Of a stretch of DNA of 64,000 nucleotides, positions 42,362-54,446 are shown piece after piece. The position numbers and the translations under genes are program-made. The first letter of the stretch is position 1. Each line of letters begins with the position of its first letter. Source of the DNA: Blasia pusilla (Eukaryota > Marchantiophyta > Marchantiopsida > Blasiales); contig CM114275.1 in assembly GCA_050084515.1 (NCBI GenBank), forward strand, positions 62,001 through 126,000. Reading direction: 5' to 3'. The notes under the pieces are model-generated. The model made no database searches. It saw only the letters and a program-made list of their open reading frames with translations, and was not told where the DNA came from.

Positions 42362-45300
42362 TCATGCAACAGCCTGGGCAGTATTGCCAAAGAGTTGCTT
42401 TCGGATCTGCACGAACGACGGGACAGTCAAATATACAATCTAATGCAAATGCACATTAACAAAGGAACATATTTGATGCCTCCAGACACATTTGAGTCAC
42501 GATGATCTGCCTCGGTGGGTGAGACATCTTCTCAGTGCATCTTTTAAGGTAAGACTTCAGCCTATTGAGGTATAGATGTAAAAGAAATTAATGCATAACC
42601 AAAAGCAATAAACAGGGGGATGTGAATCAAATGAAAAACATTTTGAGCTACCCATTCAAGTCTCCATCTATATTTCCTACAAACTGGAGCCACCAAGGTA
42701 CCACAGAGCCCAGAGAATTGCAAGTTCCTATTTTGTAGATATGACACCAAAATCCTTGTTCACACCTAAGGTGGACTTACCTCTGGTAGATTCTGCTTGA
42801 ACGCAATCTCCAATCGAGCATCTAATGTGTTCTCACAAACAATACGTCCATCCCTTGACGCCAATACAATTCCACCAGTACTGACAAAACACAGATAACA
42901 AATATAAGATTCTGTGACTTCAATCAGCTACCCATTCAAAAGAATGACAGATCTAGTTAGCATAACATCAATGGGCAAAGTGGAGTATGAAAGCACACCC
43001 TCAGCTTCCGGGGAGTAATTAAAAACTGACCAACCAGATTTTATGAAATGACTATCCATAGAAGAGAGACAACTTCATCTTGGGACCATGCAACGCTTCA
43101 GTCCTTTTCAATGCTTTTCTTCCCCCTGTTTTTTTTTCTCAAAATTGACACGAATCTTACCAGAAGGGACCAGGCTTTCCTTCTTCCGGGGGTCCTGGAA
43201 GAAACTTTTGCTCATCAACTTTAACCTCTGGAGACTCAACTTTAGCTTTACTGCTATACTCATCCTGTGCAGATTCAAGTATAGACTTCACCAAATCTAA
43301 GTCTTGCTCTCTACACCTCAATTGCACTGATGGCTCTTTCAGCCTATCCAAACCCTGCATGCATGCAAGGAAGAATCAACACCTGCATTATGACAATCAA
43401 ACCTACATCCTTGATCCTATAATGGTGTTGCTGTGGCATAATATTCGCTCAATCATTGTGAAGATCATCATGAAGCTTCCAGTGCTTGTAGTGCAAACAC
43501 ATACAAACAAAAATAGTGCACCCTAAACATTCCAAGACTTCTGTGTCATTCAGTATTGCCCTGACAATAAACATAGGCAAACATTTCTTCAGTACACAAA
43601 TCCTAGCTCTGTAGAGGGAAGGGAACATAGAACATATTTGACATTGCCCAATCCACATTTTGCCAGCACTTTCCAGTCTGATGGACAACTAATAAGTCTT
43701 CCCTTACATTCCCTTGACTGAATGCTTGATTTCCTTTCTACTCTCATGAAATGGTGTAATGTGCTCATATGGTCTATTCACAGTTTCATACAGTAAACTG
43801 ACAGCCTGAATGTACCGGACTGAACGGCGTTCCAAGAAGTATTAAACTCTAGTCAAACCTTGGAAGAAATGAAACAACAGTGGTACTCCCAGGAAAAACT
43901 GTCATACTTTATCATTTTGAAAATCTCCGCTCAAGCAAACTAGAGCATGTCAATGAAAGCACACAAAAACAACCATCTTATGTTTGTTTTGCACAGGTGT
44001 TTAAACCCAATAGATGCAATGACTGGTCATTTCATGAGCAGATACTTACGAGATTACTGAGACTGATATTGTCCATGAATAGCTAGACTCCTACTTTGAT
44101 GAGTGAGAAAGACAATCTTCAGAGACATGCCTGTACGATGAGAGCCTTGAGTAGCTTCGGATAGGTATGGTGGTGATGACTGGTTTTCTCAAGCTGCTTC
44201 TCTGCAGCAGCCTTCATAGTTCGGACGAGGTCATCTTGAGCTTGCAAAACCTTAAGCCGTGATGCATTTAGCTGTGTAGAATACTCGCTGCATGTATGTT
44301 GTCAATTAATAGTTGTCACAGACAGCACATGTTTCAAATTCTTCTTTTCACAGAAGATTTCAAAGCAGACCTTGACACATAGAAGACTCATTGATGAGAG
44401 AATTAATGCTCTGATAGAACAAGTCATTACATTCTCATCCACATGGGCACCTGCAATCCCGCTCATGCACAGGTTCACTCACATGGGTCGACTTAAAAAT
44501 TTCCCAAGGATTTCACTCATCAATGATCTGGAATGTACTCTCATCAGATTGACGTAATCCTAGAGCAAGCTGTCATCACATTGATGTACTTGATGACTTC
44601 AAGGCAGAAAAGAAAGTCTTATTCTAAACTTCTGCAGTAGAGGGTCTATTTATTTTCGATATCATTCTATGCTATGGACGAGATTTGCAAGACACAAAAT
44701 TTTATACACACACAAGGATTTAGTATTTCCAAAGAAACGAGATAAGACTCTGGACAAAGCCAAAATCTATCTACCTTTGGCCTAAGTCTCAACACTGTTA
44801 AACCACGTAAGAATAAAATGTGAAGAGACATGGCCTTCAACATTGGAAATGGGTTGGGAAAAAGTACATTTTCTTGCGCACTTCCACTTGCTTCTCCTTG
44901 CGTTCATACTCCTGACGTATCTTCTTCTTCTCAGCTTCCACCAGCTGCAGCTTCTCTATGTTGAATTCCTGCAATTACGGGAGAGCCTTCATAAATCTAA
45001 AAAACCATTTAGTAGTCTAGATTTCTTTTCTACAGAGACTAATCACATATTCCTGACCTGATATCCCCGGCACAAATCCCTTTCAAGCTTACTACTTAGG
45101 TATATAGACAGTAGACAACGGTCCGCGAACGGTTTCTCAATGAGAATTGAATATAGTCAGCAGTCGCTAGCCCTCCTTAAGAACATGCACCTTCGAGACA
45201 GATCACCACGGAGTTCCCTAGTTGAAACCCGTCTACACGTCCTAACGAGGTCACGTGGAATCAGCAGATCCAACCTGATGAGGAGCTTGCATCACGCCTT

Positions 45301-45596
45301 CAACCTACTTAGCTACTTAGCCATCTCCTCGGCTTCTGGATAGAAAGAAGCTCGACCAGGCTACACGGATCGACGTGTTCGGTCTAGCTCAAGCATGCCA
45401 ATGGGGTAGTCCAATCGCAACACCGAGACACAATTGATATTTCTGGTGCAAAGAATCATAGATCGGTATATACAGAGGTACTAACAGAGAATACCTCTTC
45501 AGCAGACACTGTAATTTCATTGGCTTTCTCCTCGGCCTCTTGCCGAATAAAATGAACCATCTGCTGCACCTGCTTTGATACCTCCGAATCGTTCAT
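42362..45596 (-). CDS. VHA-E: V-type proton ATPase subunit E
   Basis: Six exons on the minus strand: 45596-45495, 44968-44868, 44287-44131, 43354-43161, 42880-42781, 42406-42362; together 699 nt, 232 codons plus TGA, the usual size of the plant subunit. It starts MNDSEVSKQVQQMVHFIRQE; further motifs are EFNIEKLQLVEAEKKKIRQE, QLNASRLKVLQAQDDLV, LKEPSVQLRCREQD, TGGIVLASRDGRIVCENTLD and IRKQLFG near the end. Subunit E forms the peripheral stalk with subunit G, bracing the V1 catalytic head against the membrane sector at the tonoplast and endomembranes. All exon phases match; introns are GT-AG except intron 3, which begins GC (ACAG/GCATGT). A run of four His follows EKTS in exon 3, where most relatives have a charged stretch. 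The C-terminus extends 7 residues past IRKQLFG. Intact, no stops. Confidence 0.96.
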
Positions 45597-46330
45597 CTTT
45601 GCTGATCTGCCTTTCCAACGCAAGCTGATGAGCAAGTCGGTTCAGTTTCCGTCTAACTCGGCCTGGTTGAAAGAAATCGATCTATTCAGAATACAAGTCT
45701 TCCTGACGAGTTTCATCCACGCATATGAAAGATCGAATCGTCACAACCCCACCATCACCCATTGGTAACCAGCAGCATTGATGCAAGAAGACGAATATAC
45801 ACAGTACGCACAGCTAAAATCCCACAGATCAGTCAAAGCATCAAAAAATAACTGGTACTAACTAACACAGACCCCAGGAAACAATCATCAACCACCACCG
45901 ACTTCAAGATTCTTATCGGCATGCAACGCTAGCAATCGTTCTTCGCCACCATCTGTCGAACATCATGCCTCTCCTACCTCTTGTAATCAATCCAGCCCCC
46001 ACAGAGAGGCTGTTCAGATCTGCTCCGTGACGAATTTGCGGGCTCCCGACCCCGGAAACGATCGAAGAGGAGACACTCGCACCGAGGGATATTCTTCGAT
46101 GGAAAGAGAGGAGCACAGAAACGGAGCGTATAGCAGAGAAGAGGGGACGAGAGCTTACACTCTTCTCCTTTTCCTTTGGTAGGCGTGAAACGCGCGGTCA
46201 GTTACATCACGCGCAGTTCAAACCAGGAAGGGCCGCACGGCTTGCGTGTGCTTCGGCTTTGGAGCCCACTAACCGCGCGGCGCATGATTCAGTTAGGCAC
46301 TCGCACCTGACAACGGTAGGCCTGAATCCT
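45597..46330 (-). promoter_or_regulatory. VHA-E 5' leader and promoter region
   Basis: Upstream of the ATG lie a GC-moderate segment with few repeats and pyrimidine-rich text in the sense direction (ctctcttctccctt-type words around 46080-46180). This fits a TATA-less housekeeping promoter. The transcription start and any leader intron are not determined. Confidence 0.4.
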
Positions 46331-46384
46331 CAGCCAAACCGCAGTTAAATTTTCGAGAAATGCTTACTCCGACTTTGATGCGAG

Positions 46385-47150
46385 ATGTAATGACCCTTGC
46401 CAACCTTGCAAAGTGCCTACGGTTTAGATTTTTCGTTTTTCATTAAAATTTCAATTTTTTCACTCTACCAATTTCAATAACTATATTTGGTAAAAGAAAT
46501 TATAGAAGATGTATCATTTTTATTGTTCCCCAAAAAATTCTTCCATTGGAGTTTTTCCTCTTGTGTGGCCCTAGTTTTTGGGTTTTTTTAACTTGATTTG
46601 ATGGGAAAAAAAAACCAAACCGGACAAAGATACCGACAAGGTTTGGAGAGAAAAAATAAAATGGAATGGAGTAGGAAAGTGATGAAAAATGCTAACACCA
46701 TAAGGAGAATAGAGGAAAAAAAAGATTAGTATGAAGGGAGTAGACAAATACTAACACAAAGGGAGAGTGGAGTGAGTCCGATGTACATATTAAATTGGCT
46801 CATATCTCCATTCACATCATACTGTTGAGAAGCTCTAAGGGAATAACTTGAATTACACCGCCATTGCAATGTGAATTGACTGAGCAACCAGAGGCCACCA
46901 CAATATGTGGCAGCACGAGATACAAAGCCGCTTAATATGGCCTAGTAGTAGGGGTTGTAATGACCCTTGTCAACCTTACAAGTGCCCACGGTTTAGATTT
47001 TTCTTTTTTTTCAATCTACCTATTTCAATACTTGTATTTTGGTGATAGAAGATGCAGAGTTATGAATGAGCAATACATATCATTTTTCTTGTTCCATAAC
47101 AAAATTCTTCCATTGAAGTTTTCCTCTTTCCATTGTGTGAAATAAATATT
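46385..47150. repeat. Dispersed direct repeat pair
   Basis: tgtaatgacccttgccaacc at 46388 is followed by cggtttagatttttc, accaatttcaata and attcttccattggag; the same series reappears at 46957-47120 with small changes. About 190 bp each, 570 bp apart. Possibly the ends of a small deleted LTR element; no target duplication seen. Confidence 0.65.
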
Positions 47151-47825
47151 TTCGTCCAAAAAATCCTTTTCACATAGTAGCACAAACAACTCCAACCCCA
47201 TGTAACATAGGGTCAAAGTGAAGTAAACATACCTTGTGAGTTATGCATTTGACAATGCATATTAGCATGGAAAGAAACTAGAAAGGTGTATGTGTGATGC
47301 ATAGGTGCATGAGCATTTAATATAAATACGTGTGTTTATATAATAATCTTGAATTTTTTTCTTTCAACCAAATATTTCTTTATGCACTATATTTCACATG
47401 TGCCATCTTTCTTATTTCAATATTCATCGCTTCCAATCGTATTGTGTATGGAACTTCTCTTCCCTACTCGGGATAATACTATGTAAAATTAACTATAAGA
47501 GAATATTACATGAGTAGGCAAGTAAATTCCAACCTTTTGAAGGGCTTGACTTTAAGACTTATTAATAGTCATAGCAAAAATTGGACGAGTAGGAAATTGA
47601 AACCTACGTAAATCAAATGGCAAACACGAGTCAAATGCAATCAATAGGATGGCACAACAAGAGTGACAAGGAGATAGTGCCCATTTGGCACTCATATGCC
47701 TTCCCATGTTGGTTGATTATTTCAGGTCAACCAGTTTGGCACGCATTTGCCTTCTTATTTTGATTCACGATATCACGTCAGACTTAGTCCGATGATGGCG
47801 TCGAATCATGAGTCTTTGGATGTGG
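47151..47825. other. AT-rich unassigned DNA
   Basis: No coding signal. Includes a repeated phrase ggcac(t/g)catttgccttc near 47688 and 47740, probably decayed LTR or pol linker of the gypsy copy that follows. Confidence 0.35.
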
Positions 47826-47829
47826 AGAT

Positions 47830-49330
47830 CAATGAGGGGTGATGGGTAGTTGTAATATTCACAATGATGTGGAGATTATGGAGTTCCTACGTATTGGTGT
47901 CATAGCGAGCATAATGAGTCCTTGGGAGTGGGATTAGTTCTTACAGAGAGCCAGGAGGCTCAAGTGAGAGGGGACACACATTTTATGAATGTTTGAGGAT
48001 AATAGAGTACGAGTAGTGTATCATCCTTCCCAACGAGCATGTGTTGTGTTGCATGCCCATGTGGAGTTGGAGTATTTTGGAGTAAAGCGTAGTTTTAGCT
48101 TACTCCAAGTTCAATACTGGCAATGTGGCATGGAATTGAGGTTCAATTTATGGTTTATGATGAAGTACTAGCATCCTTTAATGCTCCCACATCATAGCTA
48201 CATCATTTTTTGATCATAGGTTAGGCTATCGGTGGAGTTTACACTTCATAGGGCCTTTGCTATTGACACGGTGTCATCATAGATATCTGTTAGTCATGGT
48301 GGATCACTTTTACAATTGGATAGAGTTGGTGGCACTACCAAATAATGTGAGCGAGGGAGTATCTTATGCCTTTCTCCATTAGTCATTATGGTGCGTTAGC
48401 AGAGGTGTTGACTGATCACCGTGGCCAATCCAAAGGAGAGTTTTATCCCTTGTTTGATTAGACGTTGATAGATCACCGCACCACATCTAGAGATTATCTT
48501 AAGATGGATGGGTTTGCAGAGAGAGCAGTACCCAGGATAAAGAGAGGGTTACGAAAGTATGGCTTGAAGTGGGGGCATTTGAGGGAGTGGGACCTATAAT
48601 TTCCATGGTTGGCTATGGGATATCGCTTTCATCTACAAGCATCCTTCCTGTCATTTTAACGATACTCCATGCTCTATGGAAGAGAGTCAAATTTACCTAT
48701 GACTATTCAACATAACATGGGAGAGGTGTTGGATCTTGTTGACCCAGATGTATAGGTGCATGCATGTTCTCAAAGGGCGGGGTTGTAGAGCTATTTCCAC
48801 GGCATTTGAGAACTTAGCTATTGCTAAGCATAGGGGTACATACATTGAGGCATGCAACCAATTGTGGAGAAGGTTACTATCCAAGGTTTAGGAGATTCCA
48901 TCGTGGAGATTATGTGTATTTGCAACAGATGGCACCGACAACATTAGAGATTACTACAAGGCGTACAGTTTTGCGTGTGCGCAAGATGTTACCTATTAGG
49001 ACCCTCATGTTGGAGGGGCCAGATGGTCTGCTTTTGCTAGATCATGTGTCAAACTATGCCCCATGCCATCTTCCAAACCTGGAGGAGATAGTTGATCCAA
49101 GCTTGGCAGTGGTAATTATGGGGCTTGAGCTGCATGTTGTATGGATCTGCAAGGGAAGAAACCAGCATGTTGTTATGTGGTGGTTATTTTAGAGGGTGGC
49201 ACAAATCTTGTATGAGCTCCCTCTTGATGTATTTTCCACATGGCGATGGTTATGTCCCATATGCGTAGAGAATAGAAAAGTCATGTTGATATGATGTGTG
49301 CTTCTTGGAGTTAGGAGACCCAACTACTAG
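47830..49330 (+). pseudogene. DNMT-gypsy family integrase plus PHD (copy 4)
   Basis: RVRVVYHPSQRACVVLHAHV, a degraded zinc domain, then core and tail pieces in shifting frames, RFHRGDYVYLQQMAPTTLEI (48896-48955), LDHVSNYAPCHLPNL, DPSLAV, then in another frame CMLYGSAREETSMLLCGGYF, RGWHKSC and DGYVPY (about 49128-49262). The Cys/Trp-His/Cys spacing parallels the PHD of 5190-5350. Heavily mutated. Confidence 0.82.
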
Positions 49331-49840
49331 ATAAGCATGGTAGTTATGAAGCCTTGGGCTACATGCATGAGTGTATTTTTGTGTATGAACGGATCTACTT
49401 GTGTGTTGAGAAGATCGGTGTAGTATGTTGTATTGATGTGTATGTGCGTGAGACTTGACACATATTGGTTAGTTCATAAGCAGAGTTCTACCATATTGAT
49501 GATATAAAGATTCAGCCGATTATTTGGGCATAACTTTGTCCTAAGATGTTAGATGAGGTTGGAAACAGTTCTGTTGCTTTGGTATTTTTGTTTTGGATAA
49601 TCCTTCTCTTTTGTTTTTTTAGGCAAGATGATCTTTTGGCTCGTACCTAGGGTATAAAGATGAGGGAGAGGCCTTTCACAACCCATCTCTCTCATGTTGA
49701 GCCTTTGGAGCGCTTGGAGTTTTAGGGTTTGTTAGGAGATTAGGTGCTAGAGTCCAAATTTCTTCATGGTAGAGGATGGATGTGGCTTGATATGTCAGTG
49801 TAGATTCACAAGTGGAGTCCCCCGGGTGAGTCATTTTCAA
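49331..49840 (+). repeat. LTR-like region behind gypsy copy 4
   Basis: Contains gtgtatgtgcgtgagacttg, tttgtcctaagatgttagatgagg, gggtataaagatgagggaga (a TATA-like box), ctctctcatgttgagccttt, then gatatgtcagtgtagattcac. The parts ctttctcatgttgagcctt and tttggggaaagagccttttg-like text recur at 61140-61245 and 63480-63600. Hence an LTR family with at least three partial copies in the window. Confidence 0.6.
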
Positions 49841-51190
49841 TTTGATTTTTATTGTGTGGTCTTCGTGTACATGCATGAGAGTATTTTTTTATGTGTACGA
49901 ATCTATGCATGTGTTGGGAACATCGATGTTGTGTTGATTTGATTAACAATATGGATTGTGTTGGGATATGTATGCACAAGACAATTGTCATTCTAAGCCA
50001 GACCAGGAAAGTTTGATATCTGGAGATCAACAACCCATAGAGGTATAGCTTAATCTTCTCATTCCACTTCTTTATGAGGATTAGATTCTATGTTGCAAAT
50101 AGAAATGAGATGTTTCTCCTAGATTTGGACCTTTTTCACCCAAGCTATTGTGTTCCACTCCTTCTATCAACCTCTCTTGTTTTTGGATTCATCTCTAATC
50201 TAATTCATAACTTATGTGCCTCCCTCAAATCTTACTTCAAGGTACCCACCATAATCTTATCTTTGGCAAAATGCTTATATTCAGTCAATTTCATCTACAC
50301 TTGACACAAAAGTAGAGGATGTAAGTTTTGCAAGATATGCTTCATCTTCTTGTGATCCCTACCCAACTTCAATCCTTCTACATCAAAATCTAAAGTAATG
50401 AGTTGATTCCAACTACAGAGTAAATCCATTAAAACTCCATTATCATAGTTTTGCCTATAACCTGTCATCCCTCAAATCTTAAAAAAGTATCTTTGTCACA
50501 TCTTTTGTAGCATAAGAAAGATTATTGGTGTGGTACTTTATCGTAGATCAAGTACAAGGTTGCACACAGAAAAATTCCATGTCCGTGCGGCCCAGGTACC
50601 CGCGTCCCGCACTCGAGCCCGCTGCGTAGACCCGGGTTGACGGAGCCTACACCCATTGCATGGCCCAACAGATCCGCAAGGCAGGATTGGCTCCCATTGG
50701 GCGGACTCAAGATCGCTCATGCCTACACAGAGCCCGCATGGCGTTAAGCCTAAAGCCCGCCCATGCGGGCTTTGGGCGAGCCCTACGCGGACCTAAGCCC
50801 GCCCAGTGGGGGTGAATAGACGGACTTGTCACTTTCTATGCAACCTTGATCGAGTATAATATGCTCATGAGTAGGATTACTTGTAAGTGCAGATTTCCTC
50901 CTAGTCTGGGTCCATTTGGAGCGTATTTTAGGTGAATTCCTTATATTGAGAGATTTGAATATATATTTGTAGAAAGTAACTCTTGATCCACTATTGTAGG
51001 TTTATGGTCAAGGAGGTAACTTGCATGTGTTGGTCAATTGGGACAAGGCATTGGGAAAGACAGGGTATACCTCAAAGAGAGAGAGAGAGAGAGCTTGGTA
51101 GCTCATTCACTCTTAAATTTTTTAATCTCTTTTCCATGAGGCACTAAAGCCACAGTGCTCCCTACTTGTGAGTAGTGGTGCTCCTCTGCC
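49841..51190. other. Unassigned DNA with a GC-rich island
   Basis: 50060-50520 is AT-rich with no gene. 50570-50820 is unusually GC-rich (gcggcccaggtacccgcg, actcgagcccgctgcg) and has a hairpin aaagcccgcccatgcgggctt near 50751-50772. gcccgc words recur about ten times. It resembles a short dispersed repeat; no tRNA A/B boxes recognised. Confidence 0.45.
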
Positions 51191-51193
51191 TTG

Positions 51194-51195
<2 letters not shown>

Positions 51196-51260
<65 letters not shown>
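51196..51260. repeat. (GA)n microsatellite
   Basis: An uninterrupted (ag) run of about 32 units, followed by cttgtgtgtgtgagacg and an LTR-like segment up to about 51415. A shorter (ga) run sits at 51076-51094. Confidence 0.97.
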
Positions 51261-51264
<4 letters not shown>

Positions 51265-51415
51265 TGTGTGTGAGACGTACTTTTATTCCATTGGAGATAT
51301 TTTGGTAGCTATTCGCCTCCGTGTTTGGATTTTGTGTATCAATGCTTAGTTTAGTATTTTTTTGAATTTGATTAGTGATGCCGATGTATATTTTGTAGCA
51401 ATATGTATGCGTACA

Positions 51416-53280
51416 AAAAACTTTCATCCTTGTCTTGTCTTCAAAAGGTATCATAATGACATCCCTTATGATGGCATTTCTCTCCTTTGTTTTAATCACT
51501 CTTTGACCCATTTCTCTAAATATCTTAGACTTTTTGCCACATCAAAAAAGACGAACCTCTATCCTTCTCTTCTTATAATACTTAAACTTGAGCTCATGAA
51601 GTTTACTGCAAAGTACCATGCAACAAGTCAACCATTAAATTACAAGATTGCTCGAGCAATGTCTTTTTTCATTTTGAATATATATGTCCTATTTAGGTTT
51701 CTTCCCATATATTGGATAAAATCCCAAAGGGCTCCTTGTCCTCCAAAGGCTCCACTCTTATGGGTTTACATTGCAAATAACTAAGTCTTAGACTCACACC
51801 CTAGTGAGGACCTAGAAATCGAGTCATAATTGTGGATCAAAAGAGGATCAACCATGACATTGAAGAGCTTCAACTAAATCAAATCTAAGGACGGTAGGTA
51901 GTTAGGATGAATAACTAAATTCGGCTCAAAGCGTCTTATTTAGTCAATAAGAGTGAAGAGCTCAACAACCACATGTTTGTATTTTGGTTCACTTTTCTTC
52001 AAGAGGGTAAATCAAGAGCATCATCGTATTTGTCAACCATTGTGGTGTATTAGTGCTATATGATTAAATGTGCTTTGCGTCGTGTGTTTGTGAAATCTTG
52101 AGGATTGGTTGCACTCATTCTTAAGGAAGAGGTGGTTGCTTATTTGTACTAGACTAGAGAAAGATCTTTGGAAGGCAAGGTCTCCAAAAGAGCAGTGAAG
52201 AAAAAAGGTTGTTATCTTGGAGAGGGATCAATTATTGAAGTTAGTCTATGGAGGCATAGAATTAGGATTCGAAGAAATGTTTGTAGAGCAATTGAGAGCA
52301 ATTATAAGCTCTAGTTGAGTAGATGACATTTCGTTAGTGTGTCCCAGAATTAATTTCTTTGGTTATAGTAATAGTGGCATTTTTTAAAAGTTTGTCTTCA
52401 AAAATCTTGGGAAACAAGTGAATTACACTATACTCAAGGAAATCGAGTGATCATTGAGACCTCATATCTTGGTTTTTCCAAGCCTAATGATAGCATACTC
52501 AAATCCTATAACACTTTTAAAAAACAAACATCTTATCCCAAAATTAATTCATTTTTACTCACCAATTCTTTGTGGGGTTTTTTCGTCCAATAGTTGGCCA
52601 AAGACTTTTAACCATATAGAAGTATCATCTTAGAAACCATTACCCATCTTTGACCCACTACCGCTCAACTTGGTTGAGTCCTCGACTCCTTCATTCACAG
52701 CTTTCCAATTTTTTTTGCACCAAGGTCCACTTCCTCCTAAGTGCACATTAATTTTTGGGACTAGTTACCTCGCGAGACTACCTACCATGTGTTTCATCCG
52801 TGGTTGCACAATAACACACATGGACAAACAACTGTGGATATGTCCACGGACATTGATTACAAGAGGTGGGGCCCCCATTTATAGCTTATGATGGAAGGTA
52901 GGACAAGGGAAAGTGGGGCAAGAGGGGGGAGGGAGTGGAGGTGGAAGGAGGGAGAAACGGGAAAGTATGCAACATGAAGGCAAGTGGAGGAAATGAGAAA
53001 GAAGGGGAAGATGGCGTCCACATGGAAAAGTCCTTCCATAATACGGACGTAAGTCCACGAACATGGACTTGTCTGCGGACATGGGTTTTGTTCATATGCA
53101 ACCTTGGTTCCAACTTAGGAGTCTTTTTCGCTCAAGACTAGTTACTTTCAATGGGGCACTCCACTCTCACATATGCCCGCCGCAACACCCATGTGGTACC
53201 AAGTTGTTACACCAAAGATGGTTGAATATTCATTCGTATCGGCCATATTCCCTCTTCTAAGACACAATTTCCTTGAAAAT
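51416..53280. other. Unassigned intergenic DNA
   Basis: One plus-strand frame at 51362-51784 (140 codons) has no recognised domain and no splice support, so it is not called. At 52800-53110 words around ggacatgtccacgg / tccacgaacatggac form weak inverted repeats. Otherwise featureless. Confidence 0.4.
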
Positions 53281-53285
53281 ACATT

Positions 53286-53351
53286 GTACCAACCACTAAA
53301 TGCCACCAAAGAGGCCTTGGAGCCTCTTTGGTGGCATTAAGTAGTTGGTAT
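53286..53351. repeat. Long hairpin (foldback)
   Basis: Left arm gtaccaaccactaaatgcca followed by ccaaagaggc; right arm gcctctttgg followed by tggcattaagtagttggta. The arms are about 30 nt with one or two mismatches and a loop of about six. It could be a tiny foldback element or a small-RNA precursor; no flanking duplication was seen. Confidence 0.88.
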
Positions 53352-53689
53352 GTAGCGAAAGTACACAAGCTGCAATTTTCCTCAATTATGTCTTTAGTTG
53401 AATGTGTGTAGGTGATCACATTAATCCACTAAACCACATGTAGTTGTATTCATCAACAACACGTTGAGTTCTTCCAATCTCCAAGTCCTTTGCAACCACA
53501 CGCCAACTTCTTAGCACTCCACATTGGTCTCCCATTCTCTTAGGCCTATTCCCTCCTACGTAGTTTATGCCTTTTCCCCAACAACTTTTGAGTGGATCAC
53601 TCTTGAGCTACCATGGTTATGTCATGAAGAGCTCCCAAGTCACAAAGGCCACACTCCAACTTACATAAGTACTCACATGGATATTGCCC

Positions 53690-54446
53690 TTCATACATGG
53701 TACTAATTATCTCCTTGAGTATCTCTCGGAAACATTTCCTCAATTGGATACCACTTTTCTCTTGGATAGACTTTTCTCTTTGCACATTCTCTCTACCCAA
53801 GAGACAACCTGCCACATATTCCTTTAGCAAAGAGCCATGGGACTCAAAGTGATAAACCATGGATTGAGACGGGTATTGTTTCTAGTATTGGTTGCCACTT
53901 TTCTCTTGGGTAAAGAAAATCTGGTACCAATTATCTCTTTGAGTACCTCCTGTTGATCCGGAAACATTTCCAAAATTGGGTATCACTTTTCTCTTGGGTA
54001 GACTTTTCTCTTTGCAGATTCTCTCTACACAAGAGACAATCCGCCACATATCCCTTTAGCAAAGAGCCATGGGACTTTAAGTGATAAACCATGGATCTTG
54101 ATGGCTACTATTTCAGTATTGGGTGCCACTTTTCTCTTGGGTCTAGAAAATCTGGTACCAATTATCGCCTTGAGTATCTCCTGTTCATCCGGAAACATTT
54201 CCAAAATTGGATAAGACTTTCCTCATGGGTAGACTTTTCTCTTGGCACATTCTCTCTACTCAAGAGACAATTTGTCATATATCCCTTTAGCAAAGAGCCA
54301 TGGGACTACAAGTGATAAACCATGAGTGTTGATAGGTAGTGTTTCTAGTATTGTGTGCCACCTTTCTCTTGGGTAGAGATAATTTTCCACATATTCTTTT
54401 AGCAAAAAGCCATGGGACTACAAGTGATAAACCATGGATCTTGATG
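53690..54446. repeat. 232-bp tandem repeat array (left part)
   Basis: agccatgggact occurs at 53833, 54065 and 54296 (232 and 231 apart) and, after an internal deletion, at about 54409. Units contain cacttttctcttgggtagac, aagagacaa, cctttagcaaagagcc and aaccatggatcttgatgg. A fragment of the unit resumes at 55478 after the solo LTR. Confidence 0.9.

Noticed and set aside
50570-50780. tRNA or rRNA fragment
   Set aside because: GC-rich with a hairpin, but no cloverleaf or conserved boxes could be drawn.
51122-51511. Protein with Ser-Leu repeat
   Set aside because: Produced by translation through the (GA)n tract; no other coding evidence.
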